From the NCBI GenBank assembly GCA_003576845.1, contig QEVJ01000053.1, forward strand, positions 1-64,000: a DNA stretch of 64,000 bases, written 5' to 3'. Below the pieces are notes generated by a model. It worked only from the letters and a program-made list of their open reading frames with translations. It searched no databases and was not told the origin of the DNA. Shown here piece after piece: positions 54,144 to 62,828 of the stretch (its first letter is position 1; each line of letters starts with the position of its first letter). This DNA comes from Planctomycetota bacterium. Its GTDB lineage: Bacteria > Planctomycetota > Planctomycetia > Pirellulales > PLA5. The translations under genes were made by a program, and so were the position numbers.

Positions 54144-54599
54144 TCAGTTGTTCGCGATGGCCTTTGGCGCCCCGGCTTGGACGCCGAGGTCGACGAGTTG
54201 TGCCCCCGGCTGGACTACGTCGGATAGCCGGACGCCGCACAGGTAATCCGTTTGAATTCGCTCCGCCTCGGCCAGGACGTGCCGCAGCTTGCACCCGCGG
54301 TGGATTACGCAGGAACTGTCGGGCCCGACGCAATCGAGCAGGTGCATGTTTCGTTCGAAGGCCACGACGACCTCGCCGACGGAAATCTCTTCCGCCGGCC
54401 TGGCCAACTCGATCCCGCCGCCGATGCCGCGAATGCTCCGGACGTATTCCAGTCGGGCGAGCCGCTGCACGACCTTGGCGACGTGGTCCTTCGAGATGGC
54501 AAAAAAGCCGGCGACCTGGGCGATGCTGGCTCTTCCCGGTCGCCCGGCAAGAAAAATCAGCGTTCGCAGCGCGTAATCGGTCTGGAGGTCAAGACGCAT
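54144..54599 (-). CDS. Rrf2-family Fe-S transcriptional regulator (NsrR-like)
   Basis: The 151-residue protein starts at MRLDLQTDYALRTLIFLAGR, the standard Rrf2 N-terminus. The winged helix is in IAQVAGFFAISKDHVAKVVQ and RGIGGGIELARPAEEISVGE. Three Cys in LDCVGPDSSCVIHRGCKLR (C-x6-C-x5-C) match the NsrR/IscR-type Fe-S ligands. NsrR-like members sense nitric oxide; others sense Fe-S status or iron. The neighbouring DUF3365 haem protein on the same strand, behind the repeat, may be a target (inference). The ATG at 54599 was chosen over a longer leader. Confidence 0.88.
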   Translation of the reverse strand: MRLDLQTDYALRTLIFLAGRPGRASIAQVAGFFAISKDHVAKVVQRLARLEYVRSIRGIGGGIELARPAEEISVGEVVVAFERNMHLLDCVGPDSSCVIHRGCKLRHVLAEAERIQTDYLCGVRLSDVVQPGAQLVDLGVQAGAPKAIANN

Positions 54600-54810
54600 A
54601 AAACAGGTATCAGCGGTGCATGTTTTGGCATCGGGCAAGCATAATTCACGATTTGTTTCTCGTCCAGCCGCCGCTACGGGAGGGGTTCGCACTCGATGCA
54701 CCGCCCGTCTGGTTTGGTTTCACGGTATCGCTCGGCGGAAAAGCTAACCTTTTGGGGTCTTGTCCTTGCCCGCGGCCCAATCGCCGCCACTCCTTTTCGG
54801 CCCAGCATCG

Positions 54811-56874
54811 ATGCCCGTCGCCACTGAATCGCTCGTTCCAAGTTCCGCCGTTGCTGGCACCCCGCCGGCGGGTGCGCTTTCGTCGCTGGGGGCGATTGCG
54901 CCGCCGAGTGGCGATGTCCCGCTTCGCCGCCGGCGAATCGCGACGCTTGCCGATCTCGACGCCTGCGAAGCGGCCTGGCGCGAACTCGACGCCAAACGCG
55001 GCGGACCGATCGAACAGTTCGCCTGGGTACGGGCTTGTGCCGCGACGCAGCCGGCTGGAGAACAGTTCGACGCGATGACGCTGTGGCGCGGCGATCGGCT
55101 CGTCGCTGCCGCACCGATGGCGATTGCCAGACGCCGCGGCACGCTCCGCCGGACGCTCTTGGGCGTCGACCGCCATTACGAGCCGATGGATTTGCTCTAC
55201 GACGACCGGGAATCGCTCGAAGCGCTCGTCGCACAGTTGGCCGAAGCCGGCGGTCCGTTCGCGCTCGGCCGCGTCCGCGAAGACTCGCCGACGATCGCGG
55301 CGATCCAGTCGCGGTTTGCCGGCAAAGGCCACATGCAGCTTCGGCCGCAGATCGGCTATCCCTACGTCGAGCTCGACGCCAGTTGGACCGATCCCGAGCA
55401 GAAGCTCAGCGCCAAGCGTCGCTCCGACTTGCGCCGCGCACGCCGTCGCGCGGAAGAAGCCGGCACGGTGACGACGGAGATCGTTGCCCCGCGTCCGGAC
55501 CAGGTCGATGCGCTGCTCGACGAAGCATTCGCCGTCGAAATGAAGTCGTGGAAGGGCGAGGACGGCACGGCGATGGCATGCGACCCGGACGAAGCCGCGT
55601 TCTGCCGCGCCTATGCCCGCACGGCATCTCGGCACGGCGTGTTGCGATTGTGTTTCCTGCGGATCGACGGCGTGGCCGCGGCGATGCACGTGGCGATGGT
55701 TCACGGCGGCGGATTCTGGCTGCTCAAAATCGGGTACGACGAGAGTTTTGCCCGCTGTTCGCCGGGGATGCTGCTAATTCGCGAGTCGATCGCCTATGCG
55801 GCGGAACAGGGCCTCAGAACCTACGAATTCTTGGGCAAGTCGGAAGCGTGGATCGAAATGTGGAGCCGCGACATCCGGCCTTGCACGGCGGTGCGAGTGT
55901 ATCCGTACGGCGTGCGCGGACTGGCGGCGTTTGCTGCCGACGGCGCGGCGCATGCGTGCTTGCGGCTATCGCAACAAGCGGCCCGAGTCCGGCTTTCCGC
56001 GGTTGGCCCGGCGGTGCGAAAGACAGTGCGAGCGGCGGTGAAGACGCTGGCGATGCCGGTGATGAAGTGCGTCGCGCGCAAGTACATCGCCGGCGACAGG
56101 CTTTCCGACGCGCTCGCCATTCAAGCGAAGCTAGCCGAGTCAAAAACGCTGGCCACGATCGGATTCTGGGACGCGGCCGGGAACACCGAGCGCGAAGTCG
56201 CCGACCAATACCTCGCCGGCATCGACGCCCTGTCGAGCCATGGCCGCGGCGGCTACTTGTCGATCAAACTGCCGGCACTGCGGTATTCGCAGGACTTGCT
56301 CGACGAAGTTGCCGGCTTTGCACGCGATGCGAATTGCCGCATCCATTTCGACGGCATGGAACCGGAATCCGTCGAGCGCACGCAACGGGCGATCGACGGC
56401 TTGCCCAAGAGCTTTCCGGGAATCGAAATCGGAACGACGCTGCCTGGGCGGTGGTTGCGGAGCGTGGCGGATGCCGATTGGGTCGTCGCGCGGCAATTGC
56501 CCGTGCGCGTCGTCAAAGGCGAATGGCCGGACCCGGCGGCGCCGGACCGCGACCTGCGCGCCGGCTATCTCGAAGTGATCGACAAGCTTGCCGGACGCGC
56601 GCGGCACGTGTCCGTCGCGAGCCACGACCCGCCGCTGGTCGAAGAGGCGGTTCGCCGGCTGCAAGCCGCGGGCACGCCGTGCGACATCGAGCTGCTCTAC
56701 GGCCTGCCTATGCGGCCGGTGCGCCAACTCGCGGAGCAATTGGGCATCGGTATTCGGATCTATGTGCCGTATGGCGAAGCGTACATGCCGTACGCGCTCG
56801 GCCAGATTCGCCGCAAGCCGCGGATCGTGGGGTGGATTGTGAAGGACCTGGTGGCGTCCATTTTGAAGCGGTAA
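54811..56874 (+). CDS. Fusion of a BioF2-like GNAT acyltransferase and a proline dehydrogenase-like domain
   Basis: The 687-residue protein has two parts. Residues about 50-370 are a BioF2-like GNAT domain: LDACEAAWRELDAKRGGPIE, KLSAKRRSDLRRARRRAEEA, WLLKIGYDESFARCSPGMLL and YEFLGKSEAWIEMWSRDI. Residues about 400-687 resemble the ProDH/PutA barrel: IAGDRLSDALAIQAKLAESK, YLSIKLPALRYSQDLLDEV, IHFDGMEPESVERTQRAIDG, VRVVKGEWPDPAAPDRDLRA and GIGIRIYVPYGEAYMPYALG, the last being the substrate loop. The fusion is unusual; it could process an amino-acid-linked cell-surface molecule. The ATG at 54811 is preferred to an earlier TTG. Confidence 0.75.
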   Translation: MPVATESLVPSSAVAGTPPAGALSSLGAIAPPSGDVPLRRRRIATLADLDACEAAWRELDAKRGGPIEQFAWVRACAATQPAGEQFDAMTLWRGDRLVAAAPMAIARRRGTLRRTLLGVDRHYEPMDLLYDDRESLEALVAQLAEAGGPFALGRVREDSPTIAAIQSRFAGKGHMQLRPQIGYPYVELDASWTDPEQKLSAKRRSDLRRARRRAEEAGTVTTEIVAPRPDQVDALLDEAFAVEMKSWKGEDGTAMACDPDEAAFCRAYARTASRHGVLRLCFLRIDGVAAAMHVAMVHGGGFWLLKIGYDESFARCSPGMLLIRESIAYAAEQGLRTYEFLGKSEAWIEMWSRDIRPCTAVRVYPYGVRGLAAFAADGAAHACLRLSQQAARVRLSAVGPAVRKTVRAAVKTLAMPVMKCVARKYIAGDRLSDALAIQAKLAESKTLATIGFWDAAGNTEREVADQYLAGIDALSSHGRGGYLSIKLPALRYSQDLLDEVAGFARDANCRIHFDGMEPESVERTQRAIDGLPKSFPGIEIGTTLPGRWLRSVADADWVVARQLPVRVVKGEWPDPAAPDRDLRAGYLEVIDKLAGRARHVSVASHDPPLVEEAVRRLQAAGTPCDIELLYGLPMRPVRQLAEQLGIGIRIYVPYGEAYMPYALGQIRRKPRIVGWIVKDLVASILKR

Positions 56875-56950
56875 GAGGGGCTCGAGGCTCGGGGCGCGGA
56901 ATTGCAACCGCTAGCCCTCGATCCTCAATCCCCAATCCTCCATCCTCTCC

Positions 56951-57622
56951 TCAGTTGCTGTACGAAAACCCGATGCTGTATCCCGGGTGGTGATGGTGAC
57001 GCCGGGGGTGATAGTGCGGTCCCCAGCAGGGCCACGGGTCGTAGTATCGCTCGACGATCACCGGCGGCGGGCCGGCAACGACCGGCGGACCGGCGACGAC
57101 GCGCGGGGCGGGCGGCTCTTGCATGGCGCGGATCACGCGGTCGCTGACGTTCGCCTGTGTGAGCATAATCAGATCGCTCGACCCGAGCGGGCGCGTCGTG
57201 CCGTTGGCGCGCACGTGCTGGGCGATAACGTCCTCGTGAACGCCGCGCTGCGTCATTTCGATCACCTGTTCCGGCGAAACGGCGCCCGGCGAAACGGGGC
57301 GTCCGAGGCGGGCTTCGATTTCGGCGCGATTGCGGGCTTCGGCCTGGTCGATCTCGTCGCCGATAACGCCGCCGGTCACCGCGCCGGCGAGTGCTCCGAT
57401 GGCCGCGCCGGCGCCGGGGTGCCCGACTTGATTGCCGGCGATCGCGCCGAGTCCCGCGCCACCCAAGCCGCCAATAATCGCCCCGTTTTCGCCTCGGGTG
57501 TTCGTGGCGCAGCCAGCAACCAGGGGCAGCGCGAACCAAAGAGCGCAAAGTCCGGCGCGGCGAAAACCGCTCGCGGCGAAAGGAGAAGTACGGGCACGAC
57601 GCAGACTTCGTGGCGAATTCAT
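56951..57622 (-). CDS. Glycine-zipper lipoprotein
   Basis: The 223-residue protein has a signal peptide with lipobox LPLVAGC, so it is probably lipid-anchored. A glycine-zipper region follows (GAIIGGLGGAGLGAIAGNQV and GALAGAVTGGVIGDEIDQAE), then a helix-rich segment (VSPEQVIEMTQRGVHEDVIA and LIMLTQANVSDRVIRAMQEP), a Pro-rich linker and a His/Tyr-rich end (HPRRHHHHPGYSIGFSYSN). Similar planctomycete lipoproteins are of unknown function. It is convergent with the GNAT-ProDH fusion, with a repeat-like GC-rich patch between. Confidence 0.75.
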   Translation of the reverse strand: MNSPRSLRRARTSPFAASGFRRAGLCALWFALPLVAGCATNTRGENGAIIGGLGGAGLGAIAGNQVGHPGAGAAIGALAGAVTGGVIGDEIDQAEARNRAEIEARLGRPVSPGAVSPEQVIEMTQRGVHEDVIAQHVRANGTTRPLGSSDLIMLTQANVSDRVIRAMQEPPAPRVVAGPPVVAGPPPVIVERYYDPWPCWGPHYHPRRHHHHPGYSIGFSYSN

Positions 57623-57899
57623 CGAGAACCTCGTGCGGGTGCGGGAATCCGTCAGAGGACAAATCCAGGCAGGCTCGCCGCTGGGTATGCGCGCAGCAGA
57701 CCGCGGCGAATCTCGGGCAGGGGCGGGATGATCGCGAGATCCCGCGACCGCGTCAAGACGACTTCTTGCGGATCGAAAGCAGAACGCAGCGGAGCAGCCG
57801 CCCCTCGTTCACGTCGAAGATTGATTCGCGTTATGGTTTCGAGTAATCTACTCGCACTTTGGGCACCATACTCCACTCGTGAGAGGATCAGGGACCGCA

Positions 57900-58556
57900 A
57901 TGAACGTAAGTACGATTCTCGGTGGCGTTGCCGGCGGCCTTGCCGGAGCATTGGTTTGGATTTTGGTAGGCTACTTCACGGGTTACGAGGTCGGATACAT
58001 CGCCTGGGGAGTCGGTTTTCTTGCCGGCGCGGGCCTGCGGTACTTCGCTTGGAAATCCGACATCGAGGAAAGCGTAGCTCAAGGCATTGCTGCCGCGATT
58101 ATCGCGATCGGGTGCATTCTTGTGGGAAAGCTAGGCGTCGCATATTTGCTCGTCGAGAAAGAAAAGCAGGATATCGCCGCGGAGTTCGACAACGCGTCGT
58201 TTGACGACGACACAATGATCGCGGCAGAAGCTCACCAAATCGTCGCGGCGCGAAATCGCGAGGGCAGGCCCGTACCTCGCCCCAAGTTGGACATCCTCCT
58301 CGATGGCGATCCCAAAAACGACTTCCCCAAGGATATTTGGGATGAAGCGGCTCGTAAGTGGCGACAGATGTCCGACGCCGAACGCGCGGCGGCGATCGAA
58401 AAAGAAAAAGAGGCCACGCGACAACAAGCCGAAGCACGCGTTCCCGATGCCATGAGTGTTTTCAAGGGATCATTCGCGCCTTGGGACTTGCTGTGGGCGT
58501 TTCTCGCAGTGGGGACCGCCTACAAGATCGGCGTGGGCACCTACTCGAACGAATAG
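57900..58556 (+). CDS. Membrane protein of unknown function
   Basis: The 218-residue protein has several N-terminal hydrophobic segments (ILGGVAGGLAGALVWILVGY, YIAWGVGFLAGAGLRYF and AAAIIAIGCILVGKLGVAYL), an acidic, soluble middle (EKEKQDIAAEFDNASFDDDT), a charged helix (WRQMSDAERAAAIEKEKEAT) and a last hydrophobic stretch near the C-terminus. It resembles uncharacterised planctomycete proteins. The ATG at 57900 is followed directly by the first membrane segment. It is convergent with argJ, 32 bases away. Confidence 0.65.
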   Translation: MNVSTILGGVAGGLAGALVWILVGYFTGYEVGYIAWGVGFLAGAGLRYFAWKSDIEESVAQGIAAAIIAIGCILVGKLGVAYLLVEKEKQDIAAEFDNASFDDDTMIAAEAHQIVAARNREGRPVPRPKLDILLDGDPKNDFPKDIWDEAARKWRQMSDAERAAAIEKEKEATRQQAEARVPDAMSVFKGSFAPWDLLWAFLAVGTAYKIGVGTYSNE

Positions 58557-58588
58557 AGGCTCACGACATGGGCGCCGTGTTCGGCTTC

Positions 58589-59806
58589 CTACGTCGTGTA
58601 ATCCGCGTTGAGCCGCACGTATTCCGCGGTCAGGTCCGTGGTCCAGAACCGCACCGCTGCGGCGCCGGCCGTTTGCTCGAGGACGATGCTCGTGTCGCGG
58701 TTGTCGCGGATCGACTTCGAGACGACGGCCGCGTCGAACGGGACCGGCGCGCCGCGGCGATAGAGCAGATAGCCGTTGAGCGTCAGTTCGAGGTCGAGCG
58801 GGTCGAAATCGACGCCGGCGTAACCGACGGCGGAAACGATCCGGCCCCAGTTGGGATCGGCGCCCGCAAGCGCCGTCTTCACGAGCGGGCTCTCGGCGAC
58901 GCTTTTGGCGATCTTGTGGGCGTCGGCGCGGGTCCGGCAGCCGGTCACGTCGATGGTGACCAGATGCGTCGCGCCTTCGCCGTCGGCCGGAATCGCTTTG
59001 GCCAGCTCGGCACAGACCTCGTGCAGGGCGGTGCGGAAGGCGGCGAGATCGCTGCCGGTGAGCGACTGCCCATTTTGTTTGGCCGAACCTTGGGATAGCG
59101 CCGCGCCGTTGGCCAGTAGCAGCACGGTGTCGTTCGTGCTCATGTGACCGTCGACTCTGATGCAGTTGAACGTGTCGACGACGGCGGCGGAAAGCAAATC
59201 TTGCCCGAGCGACGGCGACAGCGGCGCGTCGGTCAGCACGAGTCCGAGCATCGTGCCCATGTTCGGGGCGATCATCGCCGCGCCCTTGGCCATGCCGAGG
59301 ACGCGGACCGGGCCGAAGGAAAGCTCGATCGAACGGCCGGCGAGTTTGTGAACGGTGTCGGTCGTCATCATGCCTTGCGCGGCGGCGACGAGCATTTCCT
59401 GGCTGCTCTCCAGCTTAGCGGCGGCGGCTTGGATGCCTGCGGCGACTCGGTCCATCGGAATGAAGACGCCGATGACGCCGGTCGAGAGGACGAGGGCCTG
59501 GTTTGGTTCCGCGCCGCATGTCGCGGCGGCCAGCCGGGCCATTTCTTTCGCGTCGGAGAGCCCGCGCTCGCCCGTGCAGGCGTTGGCATTGCCCGAATTC
59601 ATCACCACGGCGCGGAAACCTTCGCCGGGCGTGAGCGAGCGGTCGAGCGCGACCGGCGCGGCGAAGACCTTGTTCGTCGTGTAAACGCCGGCGGCGACCG
59701 CGGGCACGTCCGAAACGACGAGCGACACGTCGAGCTTGTTTACGCTCGGTTTGATGCCGGCGGCGACGGCGGCGAAGCGATAGGCGGCGGGAAGGGCGAA
59801 TGTCAT
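58589..59806 (-). CDS. argJ: Arginine biosynthesis bifunctional protein ArgJ
   Basis: ArgJ transfers the acetyl group from N-acetylornithine to glutamate (and can make N-acetylglutamate). The 405-residue proprotein cleaves itself at a conserved Thr; the region reads MAKGAAMIAPNMGTMLGLVL. Other hallmarks are VYTTNKVFAAPVALDRSL, VVMNSGNANACTGERGLSDA, FNCIRVDGHMSTNDTVLLLA and ADPNWGRIVSAVGYAGVDF. argC follows in the same direction upstream, 39 bases away, so the two form an arginine operon. Whether it is mono- or bifunctional cannot be read. Confidence 0.95.
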   Translation of the reverse strand: MTFALPAAYRFAAVAAGIKPSVNKLDVSLVVSDVPAVAAGVYTTNKVFAAPVALDRSLTPGEGFRAVVMNSGNANACTGERGLSDAKEMARLAAATCGAEPNQALVLSTGVIGVFIPMDRVAAGIQAAAAKLESSQEMLVAAAQGMMTTDTVHKLAGRSIELSFGPVRVLGMAKGAAMIAPNMGTMLGLVLTDAPLSPSLGQDLLSAAVVDTFNCIRVDGHMSTNDTVLLLANGAALSQGSAKQNGQSLTGSDLAAFRTALHEVCAELAKAIPADGEGATHLVTIDVTGCRTRADAHKIAKSVAESPLVKTALAGADPNWGRIVSAVGYAGVDFDPLDLELTLNGYLLYRRGAPVPFDAAVVSKSIRDNRDTSIVLEQTAGAAAVRFWTTDLTAEYVRLNADYTT

Positions 59807-59845
59807 GGTAATCGTGGCGAAAAATGAAGAGACAGCGGCGAAGCG

Positions 59846-60856
59846 CTATGCCAGCGCCGTCGTCTCCGGATACCCGAACATGATGTTGAAGTTCTGCACG
59901 GCCGCGCCGGATGCGCCCTTTATAAGATTGTCGAGACAACTGATCGTCACCACGCGGCCGCGAACGAGGCGGGCGGTCACGTCCACAAAGTTCGTGTCGA
60001 CGGTGTCTTTCGTCCCGGGCAGATGTTCCACGACGCGGATAAACGGCTCGTCTTCGTAGAATTCGCGGAGCGTGTCGAGCAGTTTTTGCTCGGTGACGTC
60101 GCCCGTTGGTTTCGAGTAGGTCGTCGTCAAAATGCCGCGATCCATTGGAATCAAATGCGGCGTGAAGATCACCTCGACCGACTTGCCCGACGCCAGCGAG
60201 CAGATGCGGTCGATCTCCGGCGTGTGGCGATGGCGGCCGACGTTGTAGGCCGAGACGCTCTCGTTGCACTCGGGAAAATGCGTTGTGAGCTTCGGCGTGC
60301 GGCCGGCGCCGGAGACGCCGCTCTTGCTGTCGACCACGATGTCGCGTGGCTCGATCAGGCCGGCGGCGAGCAGCGGGGCGAGCGGGACGATGGCCGACGT
60401 GGGATAACAGCCCGGATTGGCCACCAGCGGCGCGTCGGCGATTTGCTCGCGAAACAACTCGGGCAGGCCATAGGGCGTCTTGCCCAGGCGATCGGCGTCG
60501 GGATGCTTATGCTCGTACCACTGTGCGTATGTGTCGGCGTCGCCGAGACGATAGTCGGCGCTGAAGTCGATCACCCGAGCCCCTGCTTTGACTACGGCAG
60601 CGCAAAACTCCGCGCTTGCGGCATGGGGAAGGCAGCTAAATACGCAATCCGCACGCCCGGCAACCTGTGCCGGCTCGAGGTTTTCGAGGCGAATATCGAG
60701 CCGCCGCGCCAGCGACGGATGGACGGACGCGATGTGGGCATTGCCTTCTTGCCGGCTCGTGACGGCCGTGATTTCCGCTTGCGGATGCCGCAGCAGAAGC
60801 TTGATCGCTTCCAATGCCGTATAGCCGGACGCGCCTAGAATTGCCACTCGGGTCAT
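59846..60856 (-). CDS. argC: N-acetyl-gamma-glutamyl-phosphate reductase
   Basis: The 336-residue NADPH enzyme makes N-acetylglutamate semialdehyde. The Rossmann motif is VAILGASGYTALEAIKLLLR, the nucleophile Cys is in NPGCYPTSAIVPLAPL, and the conserved His is in GRHRHTPEIDR. GAGRTPKLTTHFPECNESVS and HLPGTKDTVDTNFVDV are further family marks. The ATG at 60856 gives MTRVAILGAS; a longer frame from 60910 lacks support. argJ follows downstream on the same strand. Confidence 0.95.
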   Translation of the reverse strand: MTRVAILGASGYTALEAIKLLLRHPQAEITAVTSRQEGNAHIASVHPSLARRLDIRLENLEPAQVAGRADCVFSCLPHAASAEFCAAVVKAGARVIDFSADYRLGDADTYAQWYEHKHPDADRLGKTPYGLPELFREQIADAPLVANPGCYPTSAIVPLAPLLAAGLIEPRDIVVDSKSGVSGAGRTPKLTTHFPECNESVSAYNVGRHRHTPEIDRICSLASGKSVEVIFTPHLIPMDRGILTTTYSKPTGDVTEQKLLDTLREFYEDEPFIRVVEHLPGTKDTVDTNFVDVTARLVRGRVVTISCLDNLIKGASGAAVQNFNIMFGYPETTALA

Positions 60857-61000
60857 GATTCGTCGTGCCGAAATGCAAGGACGGGTAGGCGAAACTTCGC
60901 GGCGCGTCAATATAGCGAAACGGGCCGCAGACGCGCAAGTGGTTCATCATGCAGCGTTCCTGCCCAGACGACACGCCGCGCATACCGCGGGTTCGCTCTC

Positions 61001-61222
61001 CTACGACCTGCCGGCCGGCGTGCGCTCGCCGAAGGACAGGTCGATCGGCACAACCGGGGGAGCTTCGTTCGCGCTGGCGGCGGATGCCGGACATTTCGCA
61101 CAACCGCCACAACCGCCGGCGTGCGTGCGTCCGCGAATGAGCCGCCAGATGCGCACAGCCAGATACAGCGTCGCCAACGCAAGCACGACGCCGACGCCGA
61201 TTTGTTGCCACAGGAGGCTCAT
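61001..61222 (-). CDS. Small Cys-rich membrane protein (FeoB-associated-like)
   Basis: The 73-residue protein has one N-terminal membrane helix (IGVGVVLALATLYLAVRIW) and a cytoplasmic Cys cluster, HAGGCGGCAKCPASA (three Cys in seven residues), like FeoB-associated Cys-rich proteins. The ATG at 61222 gives MSLLWQQIGVG. No feoA/feoB is in the window, so it may act in other metal handling or redox chemistry. The longer in-frame leader (to 61258) is unlikely. Confidence 0.7.
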   Translation of the reverse strand: MSLLWQQIGVGVVLALATLYLAVRIWRLIRGRTHAGGCGGCAKCPASAASANEAPPVVPIDLSFGERTPAGRS

Positions 61223-61312
61223 GGCCGAAGTTGAGGTTCGAGCTAAAAGACGAGGCAATCGGGCCTTGGCACAATTATTCTATACGCCCGGAATCTCGAC
61301 ACCGAGCGTTGC

Positions 61313-61377
61313 GGGAGGCGAATCCTTTCGCCGACGGAATCTGTTGGCGATTCAGTCGGCGAAAGGATTCGCCTCCC
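61313..61377. repeat. Perfect 23-base inverted repeat (hairpin)
   Basis: GGGAGGCGAATCCTTTCGCC then GAC (61313-61335) is repeated exactly inverted at 61355-61377 around 19 bases. A single arm with two changes is at 30361-30389. It lies between the Cys-rich gene and the dehydrogenase gene and could serve as a terminator-like hairpin, but there is no T-run. Confidence 0.75.
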
Positions 61378-61396
61378 ACAAGACCACGGTAAGCAC

Positions 61397-62371
61397 CTAG
61401 CGGGCGTCCATGCCAATTGCCGCCGCGTTGACGACATTTTCCGGCACGCGGCCGTGCAGGCGGTCGACGACTTGCTGGGCTACGCGGCGGCGGAGGTTTT
61501 CGAGCGACTCGACCGAGACGAACGCGGCGTGCGGCGTGACGATTACCCGCGGGTCGTTGTAGGGCGGCGTTCCAAGGTCGGGCGGCTCGAATTCCTGAAC
61601 GTCGAGGGCGGCGCCGGCCAGTTTGCCCGCGGCGAGCGCGTCGGCGAGTGCCGCGTGGTCGACGATCGCTCCGCGGGCCGTATTAATTAGGTATGCCGAC
61701 GGCTTCATCCGCGCGAGTTGTGCTTTGCCGATGAGGTGCTTCGTATCCGGCGTCGCCGGGACGTGGAGCGACACGTAATCGCTCTCGGCAAGAAGCTCGT
61801 CCAATTCGACGAACCGCACGCCGTCGACCGAGTTCTTCCGCGACCGGCTGGTGGCGAGAATCGCGAGGCCCAAGCCGCGGGCCTTGTCGGCGAGTTTGAC
61901 GCCGATATTGCCCAATCCGACGATGCCGAGCGTCTGGCCCTCGATTCGCCGGAGCGTGGGACCGGCCTTGAGATCGTATACGCCGGTCTTCGTGGCGTGG
62001 TGGTAATAGGCCACTTTCCGCGACAATGCGAGCAGCAAGGCGAGGGCATGCTCGGCTACCTCGACGAGGCAGTAGTCGGGGCAATTCGTCACCGGAATGC
62101 CGCGGGTCGTCGCGTAGGCCACATCGATGTTGTCGAGACCGATGCCCAATCGGGAAACGATCCGGCAGCGCGGGCAAGCGGCGATGACGGCCTCGGGCAC
62201 TTTCGCCCAGTTGGTCATGATCGCATCGCAATCGGCGGCGAGTCGGGCGAGCGTCTCGGCATCGCCCGACGGAGCCACGACCAACTCGCCCCCACCGTCG
62301 GCGAGGACGCGGCGTTCGATATCCAGATCGTTCCAGGCGTAGTCGGTGAGCAGGACGCGGAAATCGGGCAT
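61397..62371 (-). CDS. CtBP-like D-isomer-specific 2-hydroxyacid dehydrogenase
   Basis: The 324-residue NAD-dependent enzyme has the D-2-hydroxyacid dehydrogenase layout: IVSRLGIGLDNIDVAYATTR, the Rossmann motif LGIVGLGNIGVKLADKARGL, the catalytic Arg in INTARGAIVDHAALADAL, a Glu region in GAALDVQEFEPP, and His in VIVTPHAAFVSVESLENL. It is closest in pattern to the C-terminal-binding-protein (CtBP) group; the substrate is not specified. The ATG at 62371 is followed by MPDFRVLLTDYAW. Confidence 0.85.
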   Translation of the reverse strand: MPDFRVLLTDYAWNDLDIERRVLADGGGELVVAPSGDAETLARLAADCDAIMTNWAKVPEAVIAACPRCRIVSRLGIGLDNIDVAYATTRGIPVTNCPDYCLVEVAEHALALLLALSRKVAYYHHATKTGVYDLKAGPTLRRIEGQTLGIVGLGNIGVKLADKARGLGLAILATSRSRKNSVDGVRFVELDELLAESDYVSLHVPATPDTKHLIGKAQLARMKPSAYLINTARGAIVDHAALADALAAGKLAGAALDVQEFEPPDLGTPPYNDPRVIVTPHAAFVSVESLENLRRRVAQQVVDRLHGRVPENVVNAAAIGMDAR

Positions 62372-62828
62372 GCGGCGCTCGCGTTAAAGCAGGCGATTTG
62401 CAAGTCGCACCATCGGATCGTAGCGCGGGGAGCCACCCGTTTCAAGGTCTGCGAGCGGGTGGCTTCGATTCGCAACACAACCCGGTAATTCCATGTCCGC
62501 GGGACCGGAAAAACCGGATATACGGGTGTGCGACGAGGAAATGCCAACTTCGCGTGTTTCCTCGGCCGCCTTGCCGGCGTCGCGCCCACGGCGTCGGGAA
62601 GTTGGCATTTAATCCTCGCCGCACCGTTCCAGCCTAACCGCCGTGGCGAAGCCTTGGCCTGACGCTGTTTTACCACTTTGTCTTGCGTGCCAAACGTCAG
62701 GCCGAGGCTCGCCACGGCGCGGCTGGATTTTTTTAGCTCCGAGCGCGTTCGAATCGAGGGTCCGTTGGCGATTCCCCGTCACGCGGGGCGTGACGGCTAC
62801 GCTTCGTGGCGTGACGGCTTCGTTGGGT
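62372..62828. repeat. 457-base gap filled with nested inverted repeats
   Basis: The gap holds at least three inverted pairs: AGCCACCCG/CGGGTGGCT around 62431-62465; AAATGCCAACTTC (62540-62552) with GAAGTTGGCATTT (62597-62609); and CCGTGGCGAAGCCTTGGCCT (62641 onward) with the inverse GGCCGAGGCTCGCCACGG ending at 62717. GTCACGCGGGGCGTGACGG-type words follow near 62777-62815. I see no gene or T-run terminator. These look like accumulated palindromic intergenic elements. Confidence 0.6.
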
